This document shows positions 34,633-47,027 of a stretch of 64,000 nt of DNA, one piece after another. A program made the position numbers and the translations under genes. The DNA is from Typha latifolia (lineage: Eukaryota; Streptophyta; Magnoliopsida; Poales; Typhaceae): the NCBI GenBank assembly GCA_019914945.1, contig CM034105.1:2232001-2296000 (forward strand), read 5' to 3'. Position 1 is the stretch's first letter. Each line of letters starts with the position of its first letter. The notes under the pieces were generated by a model that worked only from the letters and a program-made list of their open reading frames with translations, did no database searches and was not told the DNA's origin.

Positions 34633-37319
34633 CTAGCATTCACAACCCGATGACCTTTGCTGCCGTCCACCACTCGCCACATCAATGGTGTCAGGAAGAT
34701 ATCTACAACATTAGCAAAGTAAACTATCAGTCAGTCCTCTAACTACAGTAAAAGAGAATGGTAACAAACACTACCTGGCCTGTTGGGTACCGTTGCTTAA
34801 GTCATACTTGTGAAAAATTTTATGGCCCTTAGTCACAAAATGACCAAGAAGCCAGTTATCTGATATTGAAATAACTTTATGGAACTTAAAAGACATCCTG
34901 ATCATATGTCAATTAGGGATAAAATGGAGGACTTCCAAAGACCGAAACCTATATTTTGTTTTCATGAAATGTAGCAAATGGGAGAAAGGTACTCACATCT
35001 CTTCCTCCGGTTCATTTTTCAAGGCATTCTTGGCTATACACTGGAAAGCAGCTTCCACATTGAAGCCTTCTTTAGCAGACGTCTCAAAGTAAGGGATGTT
35101 CCCCTTTGAGGCACACCATGCCCTAGCTTTCTTCTCAGAAACCTGAATATCCAGAAAAGTACGCCAAACAAATCTTCATAAAAGAGGAGACAAATGAACT
35201 GTACTGCAAGAAGCAAAAATAAATTCTCACCACTCGGCTATTGCCACCGTCCACGTCAATTTTGTTTCCCAACACCACAAAAGGGAAATTCTCAGGGTCT
35301 GATGGGCTAGCCTGTCATTAGATAGTAAAAGCCGCTATTTACATGTTCGCATCACTTTCGTTTAAAGTCAGTATTAAGTCATGCAAAATGTTAGTCACCT
35401 GAATCAGAAACTCCTCACGCCAATTGTTCAAGTTATCAAATGACTTCTGGACATTAACATCATACACAAGAACACAACAATCAGCTCCACGATAAAATGC
35501 CACACCAAGACTCTGGAATCTTTCCTGCCCTGCTGTATCCCATATCTGGATAATTTAATGATGCACACACATAGTGAGATTAAATAAACAGGTTGCCCAA
35601 CCATTTCAAGAAATAGAAGGCAATAATCATTTTTCAACTATAGGAAGATAACAAGGAAATTAAGACTCCAAATTAACTACGTACAATTTGGATAGGTTAC
35701 CAGATAGCAATTCAACTTGATGCCTTCGTAGTGCACTGACTAAGAACAGAAGCACTAAAGGACAGCGGCTATTAATCCATTTAACTGATTTTCAATAGAA
35801 AAAGTTCACTTAATGTTGTGTGTTAATTGTCTCAAAACACAGCTTCAAGCCTTCAATTATATGATTTAGCATAACATGTTCTTCATAAAATATTTTTGAT
35901 TCTGATGCATGATCAATTTAAATCAGCTATCATGACAAAAATGTGCCATGGTTTGATAAATACTTCGCAGAAATGCTTTTATATACTGAAAATGATACTG
36001 CATTGTTAAGTCGCAGCCTCATCAGGTAAGCATTCAGTGGTGATAATTTAAGGAAACAAGCAAAGACTATCTGAAAAGGATTCTTTCGGGCTATCTTTGC
36101 TTAGACTGCAGCAGGTCTCTATCCATCATTGTCAAATCCTGGATTTTCCATCTCTAGAAAATGTACTTGTATGTTCCAACTCAATTAATATAGATGTGAG
36201 AATGGCACAACCCAAACATGATTACATTTGCATGATATTTTGCCAAACAAATACTGACAGATGTTGACCTCAGATTTCCTAAGAATGGAGGTAAGTCATG
36301 TATCTAATTCTATATCTGATAATCCTGTTTATGATTTATCATACCCTTTATAACCGAACATGCTTCTTCTCTACAACTACACTCTATGTGCCTACATATC
36401 AGCCTCTTATCATATGATAAGAAGCAATTTGAATTTGCCAAGGAAATTAATGAGGTCTGCAGGTATACAATTTGAGTTGCCAAAAATACTGCAGAATAAT
36501 CACTAATAAGTTATTTTATTTTCTTCTGTCAATCAAAAAATGATTTTATGCTTTAACTGATGGGCAGTGTGGATAATTGGGTGCTTTTACCACACAAAAA
36601 CATTGCACTCTTAAATTCAGAAAAGTAGAAGTTCATCAAATGTTTGTAGTGAAAATATAATTTAACAGTTAATGGAAATAATAAAATGAAAGGTATGTCC
36701 ATGATTAAAAGAAATTAGAAACTTTAATCGATCTGTGCTTGTCCCACACATGGTAAAGAATTCTATACTAAAATTACCAAGTCTTCATTCAATACTTGGT
36801 TCTTACAGTGCGAACAACCTGGAAAGTTTAGCTCCAATATATTCCAGATATTAGAAATCGTAGCAAAAAAATTCCAGTAATATCCTAGTCAAACCAAAAT
36901 CTCACCTGCAACGTGAACAATCTGTCCTCAAACTGGACTTCTTTGGTCAAGAAATCAGCTCCAATGGTAGCTTTATATTGATTGCTAAACTTCTTGTTCA
37001 CATACCTAATTAGCAACACCAGATCACATACCATAACAGATTATCCTAAAAATTACGCTAAAAGAATTCGAACATACTGATTCATCAAGGACGTCTTCCC
37101 AACCCTAAGAAAGGTCACAAAAAAGAGAAAACATAGGTAAGGATCACAACAAAGAAAAGAGCAGATCGATAAAACATAGTAAGGATCACAACAAAGAACA
37201 GAGCAGATCGAAGTTGCAATCCGATCAAATTGGATAGACGCAAAGACGGAGATCGAACGAACTAACCCGCTGTCTCCAAGGATGATGACCTTGAGGAGCA
37301 TTCGACGCCGTGAAGCCAT
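34633..37319 (-). CDS. RAB7-type small GTPase (RABG3 group)
   Basis: A 207-residue late-endosome/vacuole Rab GTPase controlling fusion with the tonoplast. Exons (minus): 37319-37267, 37104-37078, 37005-36906, 35545-35399, 35311-35231, 35142-34997, 34702-34633; 624 nt with continuous phase, including a 27-nt second exon. Motifs: G1 GDSGVGKTS, assembled across exons 1 and 2; switch [15 protein letters not shown]3 [27 protein letters not shown]4 [10 protein letters not shown]5 ETSAKEG; C-terminal Cys-x-Cys (GCEC) for double geranylgeranylation. The start is [15 protein letters not shown], the usual Rab7 N-terminus. Intron 3 is long (1,360 bp). All key residues are present, so the gene looks functional. 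Confidence 0.96.
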
Positions 37320-38640
37320 GGATCCCAAGCCCTAGAAACCGATCTGAGCGAAGTCTTATTCGATTGGGCGCTTCGAACACCAGCGATCTGGGGCTTCGAT
37401 TTCCACACCGAGATCGAGCCCTAGAAACAACCCAATTCGACTATATTCTTCGACAAATAAATAAAAAATACGATAAAAACCGACAGAACTATAATGATGT
37501 AGCTCGAGAAATTACGACCTCAGAAATAGTTGGCCCGACGGCTTTAAAATGCCATCGATGTAGAAGTAAAAGTACAAAAAAATTCAAAGTTTGGGCTGGG
37601 CCACTTCATGGAGTACTGGAGGCCCATTTGTTAAAGGAAGCCCATCAGATTATATTGAGAGTGGATGCAATTATAGTTTCTTATCAACATATTGCAACAG
37701 GGGATCTACGACACCCTGTTTGGAAATTGGAATCCTCAAATAAGGCGGCGGCGGCGGCTCCTCCCCTCTTTCCTCTCGTTGGAATTTTTTCTTTTCTTTC
37801 TTTTTCTTTCCCTCTATCTTCCTCCCTCTCTTTTTTCTTTTCTAGTCTCGCTATTCATCTTCCGTCTGCCACATGATCTCCTACGTCGTCATCGTCCATC
37901 TCGACGTTGTCTTCTTCTGGATCTCCTCCACCTCATGATCTCCCATCTTGTATGTCGTCCTTCTTCTCCTCGCCGTCGCGGCCTCCGCCTCGCCGGATAC
38001 ATCCTCTTCTGCCCCTAACCCCACGAAGTGGCCTCCGTCCACTTACCCTCCCTCCTCCTCCAACGACTCCACCTCTTTCACCTCCTTCATGCTCGTCGCC
38101 GTCCGCATCCCCGACTGTGCTGCTCTCTGCTCTCTCCCTCGCCATCTGCCCAACTTCATCGTCGATCCCCTCCCCTCGCCACGACTCATCCTTCGGCGCC
38201 GGTGGTGGTGAAGATGGAGTCAACTTTGAAGGTGAAGGGAGGGTGCGCTGTGCTGTGCTCCCTCCCCCCTCCATCCACCTACCCTTCTCCTATGCCTAAT
38301 TCTGTGATGCTGCCGATACTAGCTAAACGGAGACTTGTTCCCAGGATCGTCGCCCTACTTTTTCTGTTCTCGGTGGTGCTTGAGTGCTTGTTATTATGAT
38401 TACATTTACAAATTCTAACTTTTTAAAGATAGAATTGCCAATGAGATTGCTCATCATCTCATTTGACAACTCACGACTTGAAGTAGTAAAACTAAGATCT
38501 AAATATACAAAGGTGGCATTATGACAAATGTACAGGGGAAAAGAAACCAGTTGGCTCTTCATATTATTGACAAATAGAAGAAACATATACATTATAAAGA
38601 AAAATTAGAATTTTAAAAAATTATATAAATTTCAATGACG
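37320..38640. other. RAB7 upstream region and a C/T-rich stretch
   Basis: From about 37.74 to 38.40 kb the plus strand is strongly pyrimidine-rich, giving several overlapping Pro/Ser-rich ORFs. None shows a domain, and they overlap in different frames. I see no supported gene. Confidence 0.45.
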
Positions 38641-38700
38641 CACTTTGAGTGCTTCTCACAGACAAGGTGGACTCTACAATTAATCAAAACGTCGAACTCT

Positions 38701-40679
38701 TTAATAGCCTCCACTGAAACCATAACTATCTTTCTTCGTTTTCCCCTTCTCCATCTCCTGTGTTTGTTGGCCCTCACTGCTTGATCCTGATGGATTTTGA
38801 CCATATTCACTGGTTGCTGCACTGTATTGGCTGCTGGTGTATTCCTGGCTTCCAAGTGCCATTTTCCTAAACTTCTTCATGTCCTCATTATACTGACCTG
38901 AATCATAATCCAAACTGGTGTATGAACCGAAAAACCGGCTCTGGCCTGGTCTTACACCGTCACTCAATTCATCGATAGAGGCATCCCCCTCCAAGGCCCG
39001 GACAATCTAGTCAGTTTACAAAACGCGTTAGAAATTAGGTGAATCCAGAAAGAGAGCAAAATTTGGAGGAAGAAAAAAGATGGCGAAACTTATGTGCCTA
39101 GAATCCGCTTATTTAGAAGGTTGAAATGAATTTTTCTCCTAGCAAAGAAGTAGGAAGTGTGGGATCATATTGCTTCCTTCTTTGACAAATTCAGTGCAGT
39201 ATGTCTAGAAAAATATCAGGAGGAACTACTTCCTCACTAAGCTAGTGAAGAAATTAGGCTGGTAGGAACTCTGAAGGAAAATCGTATCTCAACTCAAGAA
39301 AAGGCTTAACAAATGGAATTGCATCAATAATATCTTACTAGCAGAACAGAAAAAGAACCAACTTAGTGGTTGGCAGGTACCTGACTCATCCTTGGCCGAC
39401 GCCGTGCAGAGTGGCGCACACAGGCAGCAGCGCAAGCTATCATGGTTGCCATCTGATTGGTATTATAATTTCTTCCCAGCTTTGGATCAACAAGGGCATC
39501 ATAGTTGCCGTCCTCAAGAGCTCGAGTAAGCAGAGGTCTTGCCTGCAATCGAATGTTAGAGGTCAAATTAATTGCAGGTACTATTAAGTTAATAGAGGAT
39601 GCACAGCATAGAAGTTTCATGGTCCCTATCCAAACTTTACCAAGAAAATTATCCTTTAGATGGTTGATTAAGAAACAGTAAGTGCATGAACAAACAGCAA
39701 CAGATTAAAGCCAAAGAACTATAAAAATGAAGATTTATAGGGGCACTGACCCAGTCAACCAAGCTATCATCCATATAAGATTGGGTTGAATCAACAGGTC
39801 GCCGCCCAGTAATTAGCTCAAGAAGCATAACTCCAAAAGAGAAGACATCCGATCTATCTGTGAGCTTGCCAGAAGCAGCGTATTCTGGCGCTAGATACCT
39901 ACAGATACATACGTCTTATCAGACAGTAATCAAACCTCCAGATGGATGCAAATTGTTGCAACATGTCTGTCATCTGTCCTTTTGATTAATGGGTTTCATA
40001 TATTAGTGAAAATGTAATTCGCCAAAAGCAGCTTATCACCTTAATATCTGATCTGTATCATGTTTGACTTGTTTTAAAAACACAATAGCATATTGACCAA
40101 CTTGTAAACTATGAGATCGACTTCTTTCAGAGATGTGCAGTGTGTACACTTGGCAATAATGAGTCCAACCCAGATGAAGCTATGTTTAAAAAGAGAGATC
40201 GAACTCACCCAAAAGTACCCATTACTCTGGTGGATATATGGGTGTTGTTATCAGAAGTGAACTTTGCAAGTCCAAAATCAGCAACCTGAAAATAACACAA
40301 GTTAGAAAAAAAATATTAAACATTTAAATTGAAGTAGTTGAAATATTTATGTAAAATGTCATGATAGATTATAAAAAATTTGCTAAATATTTGCTGCTTA
40401 ATTTGATGGAAATAAAGTTTATTGAATAGAGAAGATATTTTCCTAATGCTAATCTCGTCTACACAGATTTCAACACTAGACCTAGTATTCAAATAAATGT
40501 GCCGGTCGACACTTAATGTGCCGGTGGCGTACCGGCACATGGCACGAGGGGTGCCGCACGGCACCCCTCCTAACAGTTCCGCCGCTCGCCGTCGAGCTAC
40601 CCATTGCCGATCGCCGTCGTCGATCGCCGTCACCCGAGCGCGTCGGGTGCCCTAGCCCAGGGGAGAGATGAGATCGACA

Positions 40680-40719
<40 letters not shown>

Positions 40720-43700
40720 AGGTTATCGGTTAAAACTTATGTTGCGGATTCGGATCGGCGACGGCGACGGCGAGCGGCGACAGCAAGTGAGCGGCGAGTA
40801 GCGGTCGGCGATGACGAAGGTGAGTATCTTATTTTTTTTTCTTCTCCTCTTACGGCACGGTCCGTGCCTGTGGCACAGCCATCGTTGATTAAAAGGTTTA
40901 CCTAATTAAATAACTGATATCTATTGACAAGATTTACCAATTTTGCGTTCACAAAAATTACATAATGCAGCAAAATGAGAAAAGATAAGAGTAACTACCA
41001 GATTTGTTTGGATCATGGCCATATCCAACTGATCCAGACCAACAAAAAGATAGTTGACAACAATAAAATTCCAAGAATGCGGAAGATTTTTCAGAGAAAT
41101 GTTGCACAAGTTAACATATACATCTTCAATTAGTCCTGTACTCCTATTAGATGTTATATGTTCTAGGTATGATTAACTGTATGCAGGGATTGGCCATCAT
41201 GTTTGAAAGATGAAGGAGCTGATCCAAGATATCAAGATCATAGATCCAATTAGTAATCCAAAAGTAAAAGCCACCAAGGAAAATATGATAATAATGAAGA
41301 ATCACATGGTCTGACTGGGTCATTTTGGAGCATGTCAATGAAGACTTGATCTAACATTTACACCTCCATCAGGTAATCACAACCTATAATTAATCTGTCT
41401 TCTATAATATAAAAGGTCAATGATACTTATACAGATAGATAACCAAGGCTTGGTAGGTGTTCTCCATAGCTCAGAGAAGGCTTAATGTCCAAGTCTGTTC
41501 TCCTTTGCCTACTCTTAAGATTAAGTCAAACAATTGTGCAGAGCAGCTGAGTCATTGACTTGACCAATCAATCATGCAGACAGATCATACACATCAATCG
41601 TACTACAAATCAGATCAAACTGGTTCAACCATACTGATTGATCTAGTTATCATATTACTATATAAAAGCAAATATTGACTTGAAAATTTTAAATCCATTT
41701 AAGAAAATCTTCCATTTTATCTTACTTTCATATATCTCACGTAACTAGTTTTTCATATCAGCAAATGAACCAGGAATATAGTTTTGAATGATTTAGAAGA
41801 AGCATTTCTTGAAAACGACAATAAATCAATAAAGAGCTTACTATAGAATGAAAGAAGAATAACAAAGAAACATTTGACCTACCATTGCCTCAAATTTATA
41901 ATCAAGAAGAATATTGGCTGCTTTTATATCACGATGAATAATCTTAGGATGGCCTGCCAACAAAAATAAATTTTAGTAAGAATGTCTGCCAATTTTTGTT
42001 TTGGGTAATTTTCATAACAAAATTTTAGTTTTATGAGTAGTAGTTGAAGATATAGACTCACAATCCTCATGAATATAAGCCAACCCCTTTGCAGCGCCCA
42101 AAGCAATTTTTAATCTTGTAGACCACTCCATAACTGGCCGGCCTTTTCCTGAAACAAGGCAGAAAATCTTAGGGTGAAAAGAAAGGAAATTATAAATGGG
42201 TAAAATATGACAGCCCGCAAGAAAAAAAAAGGACAATAACTGAATTCTATTTAGCACTTATCTAATAAAGTTAATTTAGACAAAAAGGACTAGGAAATTT
42301 CCAGTGGGAACAATTCCCAAAAGGCAGGAATAAATCCAAGACGAAATTTCTAGATAAAAAGGAAAGGAGACTCCTTTCCTCTAGTACACCTCATTCTTGA
42401 TAATCTGAGAATATAAATAGTAATAGAAGATGATGAGCAAATGTAGATGAGGGAATCGTCATAATTACCATGCAAATGAAACTCCAAGGTATTGTTAGGA
42501 ACAAATTCATAAACAAGTAGCCTCTTATCTCCAGAAATGCAATATCCAACCAATGAAACCAGATGCTTGTGATGCACACGGCTAATGATTTCAACCTCTG
42601 CCTGGAATTCACGCTCGCCCTGCCCACTTCCAGCTTTCAACTGTTTGATTGCAACTTCTTTGCCATTGGGGAGTATTCCTTTATGCACATAGCCAAAACC
42701 ACCTTGTCCAAGCAGATTAGCATCAGAGAATCCATCAGTTGCCATCATCAATTCTTGGTACGTGAAGGTGCTCTTTGAGAAGCTGGCGGAAACAACAGGT
42801 GATGGTGACAGGTATGGCTCGCCGCCAGAATAATTGGATTCAGAACCACCACTACTGCTTATCATAGGTGGAGGAGGAAGTGCAGGGGAAGGCTGCCCAG
42901 GAATTTTTACAATATGATCTGCTGGTGGGGGAACATTTTGCTGCCAATGCTGGTACTGTCCACCATATGCATCTACTGAAAACACCAAAACTTGATGAAA
43001 AAGAAAGAAAATCTATTGTACTACATGTTTCATCAATTAAACAAAGCTTGAAGTCTCTTCCCGGAAAAGGACTTCTTGATGTAAGCAGTATTTGAAAGCA
43101 TGGACATTAACTCAATCAAAGTTGACACTTATATTATAGACTTTAATATCGTCAAGACCACACATAATGAACACAGAATCTACACCTTTCAAAGAACAAT
43201 TGTGTAATAGTGAGAATTACAAGTTTACCAGCTTAAGGTTGGAACTGACGCCGTAAACAGAAGAATGGTAATTTTCAACCTTTGTCTAGAAAGTGACAGT
43301 AATATCAGAAAACTTTTACTTACTTTGGGAACACCTACATAACTTAAACAGACACAAAACCTATAAGTACTTCAGACAAGTTCTAGATTTTATGGACAAC
43401 CCAACGCGAGAAATTGCGGAAAAGAATGAAGTTTTCTTTCTTTCGGGAATGGTAATTGTAACTAGAGTTGAGAGCCTACCCTTTTGTGGTGGTGGCGGCG
43501 GAGGAGGATTACTGTACTGAAGCTGCGGTGGCGCGGGGCGCCTCTTCTTCCTCCAGCAGCAGAAACACAATATACTCGCCAGTAGAAGAATAACGATACC
43601 TCCAACCGTAGCACCCACGACCAGCGGTGTCGACACGGAGCTCCCCGACGACGACGACGGCGGCGGTGGAGTCAGGGCCTTCGGTGGCGGCGGGGCGGAC

Positions 43701-44206
43701 GGAGGGGGAGGCGGCGACGAGACCGAAGGCGTAGCCGGCGGAGGAGAGGAGACCGAGGGGGTCGCGGGAGTCGCGGGAGTCGGAGGTGACGCCGGTGGGG
43801 TCGCCGGAGGAGGAGGGGACGTCGTAGGGCTCACGGGAGGAGGGGGAGACGTCGAAGGGGTCACCGGAGGAGGAGGGGACGGCGAAGGGGTCACCGGAGG
43901 AGGGGGAGACGACGAAGGGGGGGTCGCCGGAGGAGGGGGAGACGGCGAAGGGGTCGCCGGAGGAGGGGGAGACGGCGAAGGGGTCGCCGGAGGAGGGGGA
44001 GACGACGATGGGGGGGTCGCCGGAGGAGGGGGAGACGGTGATGGGGTTGACGGAGGAGGGGGAGGGGAGGAAGCCGGAGCAGGAGTTGACGGCAGCGGAG
44101 GTGACGTGGAAGGCGGCGGCGCTGAGGGAGACACCGGAGGAGGTGCGCCAGCCGGGGGCGCAGGCGGGGATGTCGGCGCCGGGGCGCCGTTCGGTGGAGA
44201 TGACAT
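38701..44206 (-). CDS. Proline-rich extensin-like receptor kinase (PERK)
   Basis: A plasma-membrane Ser/Thr receptor kinase with a wall-facing Pro-rich ectodomain; relatives act in wall sensing and growth. Exons (minus): 44206-43480, 42975-42469, 42148-42062, 41953-41883, 40285-40209, 39898-39751, 39542-39381, 39006-38701; 2,085 nt, 694 residues, phase consistent. Residues 1 to ~190 are Pro/Ser/Thr repeats ([15 protein letters not shown]) with no evident signal peptide, as in other PERKs. The transmembrane helix is at about 195-217 ([20 protein letters not shown]), followed by CCWRKKRR. The kinase begins [14 protein letters not shown] (~316): P-loop [12 protein letters not shown] lysine, catalytic [18 protein letters not shown], activation end [30 protein letters not shown]. 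The tail is Ser/Gln-rich and ends SGGY. Intron 4 (40286-41882) contains a GC-rich island and a (GA)n tract. A (CT)n block lies in the leader. Confidence 0.95.
40495..40890. other. GC-rich island with (GA)n inside PERK intron 4
   Basis: A ~400-bp GC-rich block lies in an otherwise AT-rich intron. It is edged by GTGCCGGT/ACCGGCAC and CGGCACGG/CCGTGCC words and contains (GA)n at 40682-40714. The composition change suggests inserted DNA, but no target-site duplication or known transposon end was verified. Confidence 0.4.
43735..44060. repeat. ~30-bp coding minisatellite in the PERK ectodomain
   Basis: Units of the form GGGGTCGCCGGAGGAGG + GGGAGACGGCGAA recur about every 30-33 bp and encode [14 protein letters not shown] peptides. 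Units near 43935-44000 are almost identical, which points to recent length change. Confidence 0.85.
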
Positions 44207-44293
44207 CGGTGTTGGCTTCTTCCCTCCTCTGGTCTTCTCTTTTTTACTTCTTTCCTAAACAAAGCGGCCTATTGGCAGCTATCCTTAACAAGT

Positions 44294-44331
<38 letters not shown>
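44294..44331. repeat. (CT)n tract in the PERK leader
   Basis: About 18 CT units; read as (GA)n on the gene strand, about 90 bp upstream of the ATG. Confidence 0.95.
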
Positions 44332-44338
<7 letters not shown>

Positions 44339-45404
44339 TCTACGACATAACACGTAGTTTGACTGGGATTACATCGGATTATTTAAAATTTTCTACGAAT
44401 TTCGGAACGAAATGGTCGATCTTCTAAGACCAAGTCGTAAGTAATACAAAGGGAAAGAGGAGGGCGAACGACCGTAGTGACAGCGTGGAACCGAACCGAG
44501 GCATTTGCGTTGCATGGGACCCACGCGGTCCCGCCCGCGCTTCTGAGTTCTGATTCCTCCTCATCACGTACCGTCAAGAATTGCGCCTCTTGTTAAGCCG
44601 CCCATGGCCATATGGCTTGGCTTCCCAGATACACCATCATCGTTTTATTCTCACTTTTTATTAACTCCTCTAAATTTTAGTTCGATTATTTAACTATTAA
44701 GTTTTTTCTCTCACTATTAATGTCAGTCATTTCCACGAGACTACCTAAACATGTCGAGATGTCCGCAAGCTTTACATTTCGTGCCTCCCACTTATTTTGA
44801 TCTTGATAATCCCATCATATAAGGTTTTCATATTTTAATTAACTCGATATGTTTGTTATCACGATTGTGATTCTTATCCATGCTCGTGTCTGGGAAAAGA
44901 AATATTTGCATCTGAACATTAATTTTTATCTATGAACACGCACAAAGTATCACCAGCCGGCAATTAGCATGCTTATTTATATGGATTAAGGATTATTTTC
45001 ACTAAAGTAAAATGGCATCCAGCTCTATCTCTTGACCAAATCAACGAAATAAACAAGGCTAAGTAAGGCCTAGGTGTTGTCTATTGGATTCGGTGGTAGT
45101 AACCACTCAATAAAATATATTAAAAAATATCAAAACAGGTGTTGTTCCTCTTAGATTCTTTGGTTTATGCTAATCCAAAAAAATAGTGTTCTATTAGTGT
45201 CAGGTAACCAGTTTGTCCTGTTAAGTATTGGATCAATAATATAGTTAAGCTTCTAATGTGCCTCATCTCTAATCATATGTTAGACAAAGGAACTAATTCA
45301 CATTAACATATAAGTTAGAAAAATATACCAACCAACAATAACGAGCTCAAATACAATGCACACGGCATACTAATTTAACTAAACCAATCATTATTGTGCT
45401 AGTA

Positions 45405-45406
<2 letters not shown>

Positions 45407-45453
<47 letters not shown>
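45407..45453. repeat. (TA)n microsatellite
   Basis: About 23 TA units. Confidence 0.95.
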
Positions 45454-45455
<2 letters not shown>

Positions 45456-45675
45456 GCCTCACCATCTGTCTATTTCCAAAGTCTAAGAGGGATGGAAACA
45501 GCCACGCAAAGGCAAAGGCCCAGGTAGATAAAGACAGCAAGGGATTGGAAGGAAAGCTATCTATCTAACTTCCATTAATCCGAAAGAATTTAAAAGTGAG
45601 ACAGATGATACCAACTAAGTATTCTTAATGAGCAGAGTAGATGCTTGTATTGAATAGGTCAAAGGGATATTATAC

Positions 45676-46700
45676 TGTTAGATTTTTAATTATTGGCAAT
45701 TGTGTACAAAATATTATAAGTGTATTTTTAGATGTATATGAACTTTATACAAGTCTAGAAAATCTCTGATTTGAAGAATTACAAGATTATTGGAGAAAAG
45801 TTTATGAATTCACATCGCGTTCACACCGCGTTCACACCACGTTCACAGCGCGTTCTCATGCATTCACACAGACAGAGAGCTAAGTTCACAAACGCGTTCA
45901 AACACGGACTTATGCGTTCACACAGACTGAGAGTTGCATTCACAAACGCGTTCGAACGCGGGTATATGCGTTCACATAAACCGAGAGCAGCGTTCACAAA
46001 CGCGTTCCAACACAACCTGAAAAATTCAAGCTGTCGCGTTTGAACGCACTTGGGCCCGTTCGAATGCACTTGAGATCAAGTCAGGTCGTTCGAACACACC
46101 CGGGCTGCGTTCGAACGCACCAACGAAGTTTGAAATTCTTGGACTTTCGTGAGTTCAGATAAGACTTGGATTTGGTTCTATCTTGGAGATCATATATAAG
46201 AATTGTGATGCCCTAACTCTAGGATGGTTGAAGAAGCAATATTGAAGGAGATTTTTTGAGGCTACATCGGTTCTTCAACTAACAAGGTTCTACTCTTCTA
46301 AGAAGCTTAATCTTTCGTCTTAAGGGCTATCTAGATGAAAGAACAATCTCGAGGCCTACTGAGGTTGGACATCAATCACGAGAATCAGTGAATCGTGGGT
46401 TCTAACGAGCAAAATTGAGAAGAACAAAGTCGTTTGGATTGACGGGTTGTTTTGTAAGTCAGTCTTGTAATTGCTACTATCCTAGTGATTGGTTTTGATC
46501 TGAGTTTGGATCCATAGTTTTTTTCTGTTTGAGTTTTTCCATGTTAAAATCTTGGCGTTTATCTTTGCTTTCATTTTTAATATTTCTTCGAACTTTTACT
46601 TAAGCGAACGAGTGATATCATTGCCTAATATTTAGATATATACTTTGTATAGGAGTTTTTTATATACTTTGGAGCTTATCAGAACCCTAGCTTTCACATC
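45676..46700 (+). mobile_element. Possible solo LTR of a Copia-like retrotransposon
   Basis: It begins TGTTAGATTTTTAATTATTG, an LTR-like start. Near 46536 it contains a segment (GTTTTTCCATGTTAAAATC) that resembles the U5 region of Copia LTRs. No primer-binding site, internal gag/pol or second LTR was seen, and the right end and target-site duplication could not be fixed. It contains the 54-bp repeats. Confidence 0.35.
45860..46021. repeat. 54-bp tandem repeat, three copies, rich in GCGTTC words
   Basis: Units start at 45860, 45914 and 45968, each with GCGTTCACACAGACTGAGAG-like sequence followed by TTCACAAACGCGTTC. The 54-bp period equals 18 codons, so one plus-strand frame stays open and reads MRSHRxRVAFTNAFERG three times. 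Flanking DNA continues with shorter GCGTTC/GAACGC words to about 46120. Confidence 0.9.
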
Positions 46701-47027
46701 CTTGTAAAACTTTGATTTGAATTCAACTACCTCCATCTACTCCTTTGTTTAGCCTTGACTTTTGATCACCTAAGCATGTGCGGAGAAACAACACTTTGTA
46801 GTTTTTTAAGAATTGTTCAAATGTTTGTTACTTCTTATATTTCCTTTCATTTTCTTATCCAAGAAAGAAACCCCTTTCAATCATGCATATATATATATAT
46901 GAATTATCTAATGATTAATTAATGTACATACCTAAGAAACATAGCGCTAACCTTTAGGAATGGAAACAACGAGTGCTTAGAGCTCCGGCGACACTAGGCA
47001 ACATGCGATTTATGTCGGATAACTGAA

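Noticed and set aside
37948..38211. 87-residue ORF with a hydrophobic start, resembling a secreted peptide
   Set aside because: Its N-terminus looks like a signal peptide, but it lies in the same pyrimidine-rich stretch, begins with a non-ATG-supported context and shows no conserved Cys or peptide motif.
37310..38299. Overlapping plus-strand ORFs of 108-188 residues upstream of RAB7
   Set aside because: Pro/Ser/Phe-rich translations of a pyrimidine-rich stretch in several frames at once; no family signature or convincing splice structure.
44008..44427. 139-residue plus-strand ORF over the PERK start
   Set aside because: Antisense to the PERK Pro-rich repeats and the (CT)n leader.
45771..46043. 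90-residue ORF as a real gene
   Set aside because: The open frame results from the 54-bp (18-codon) repeat period. No start context, splice partner or homologue was recognised, so it is reported as a repeat finding only.
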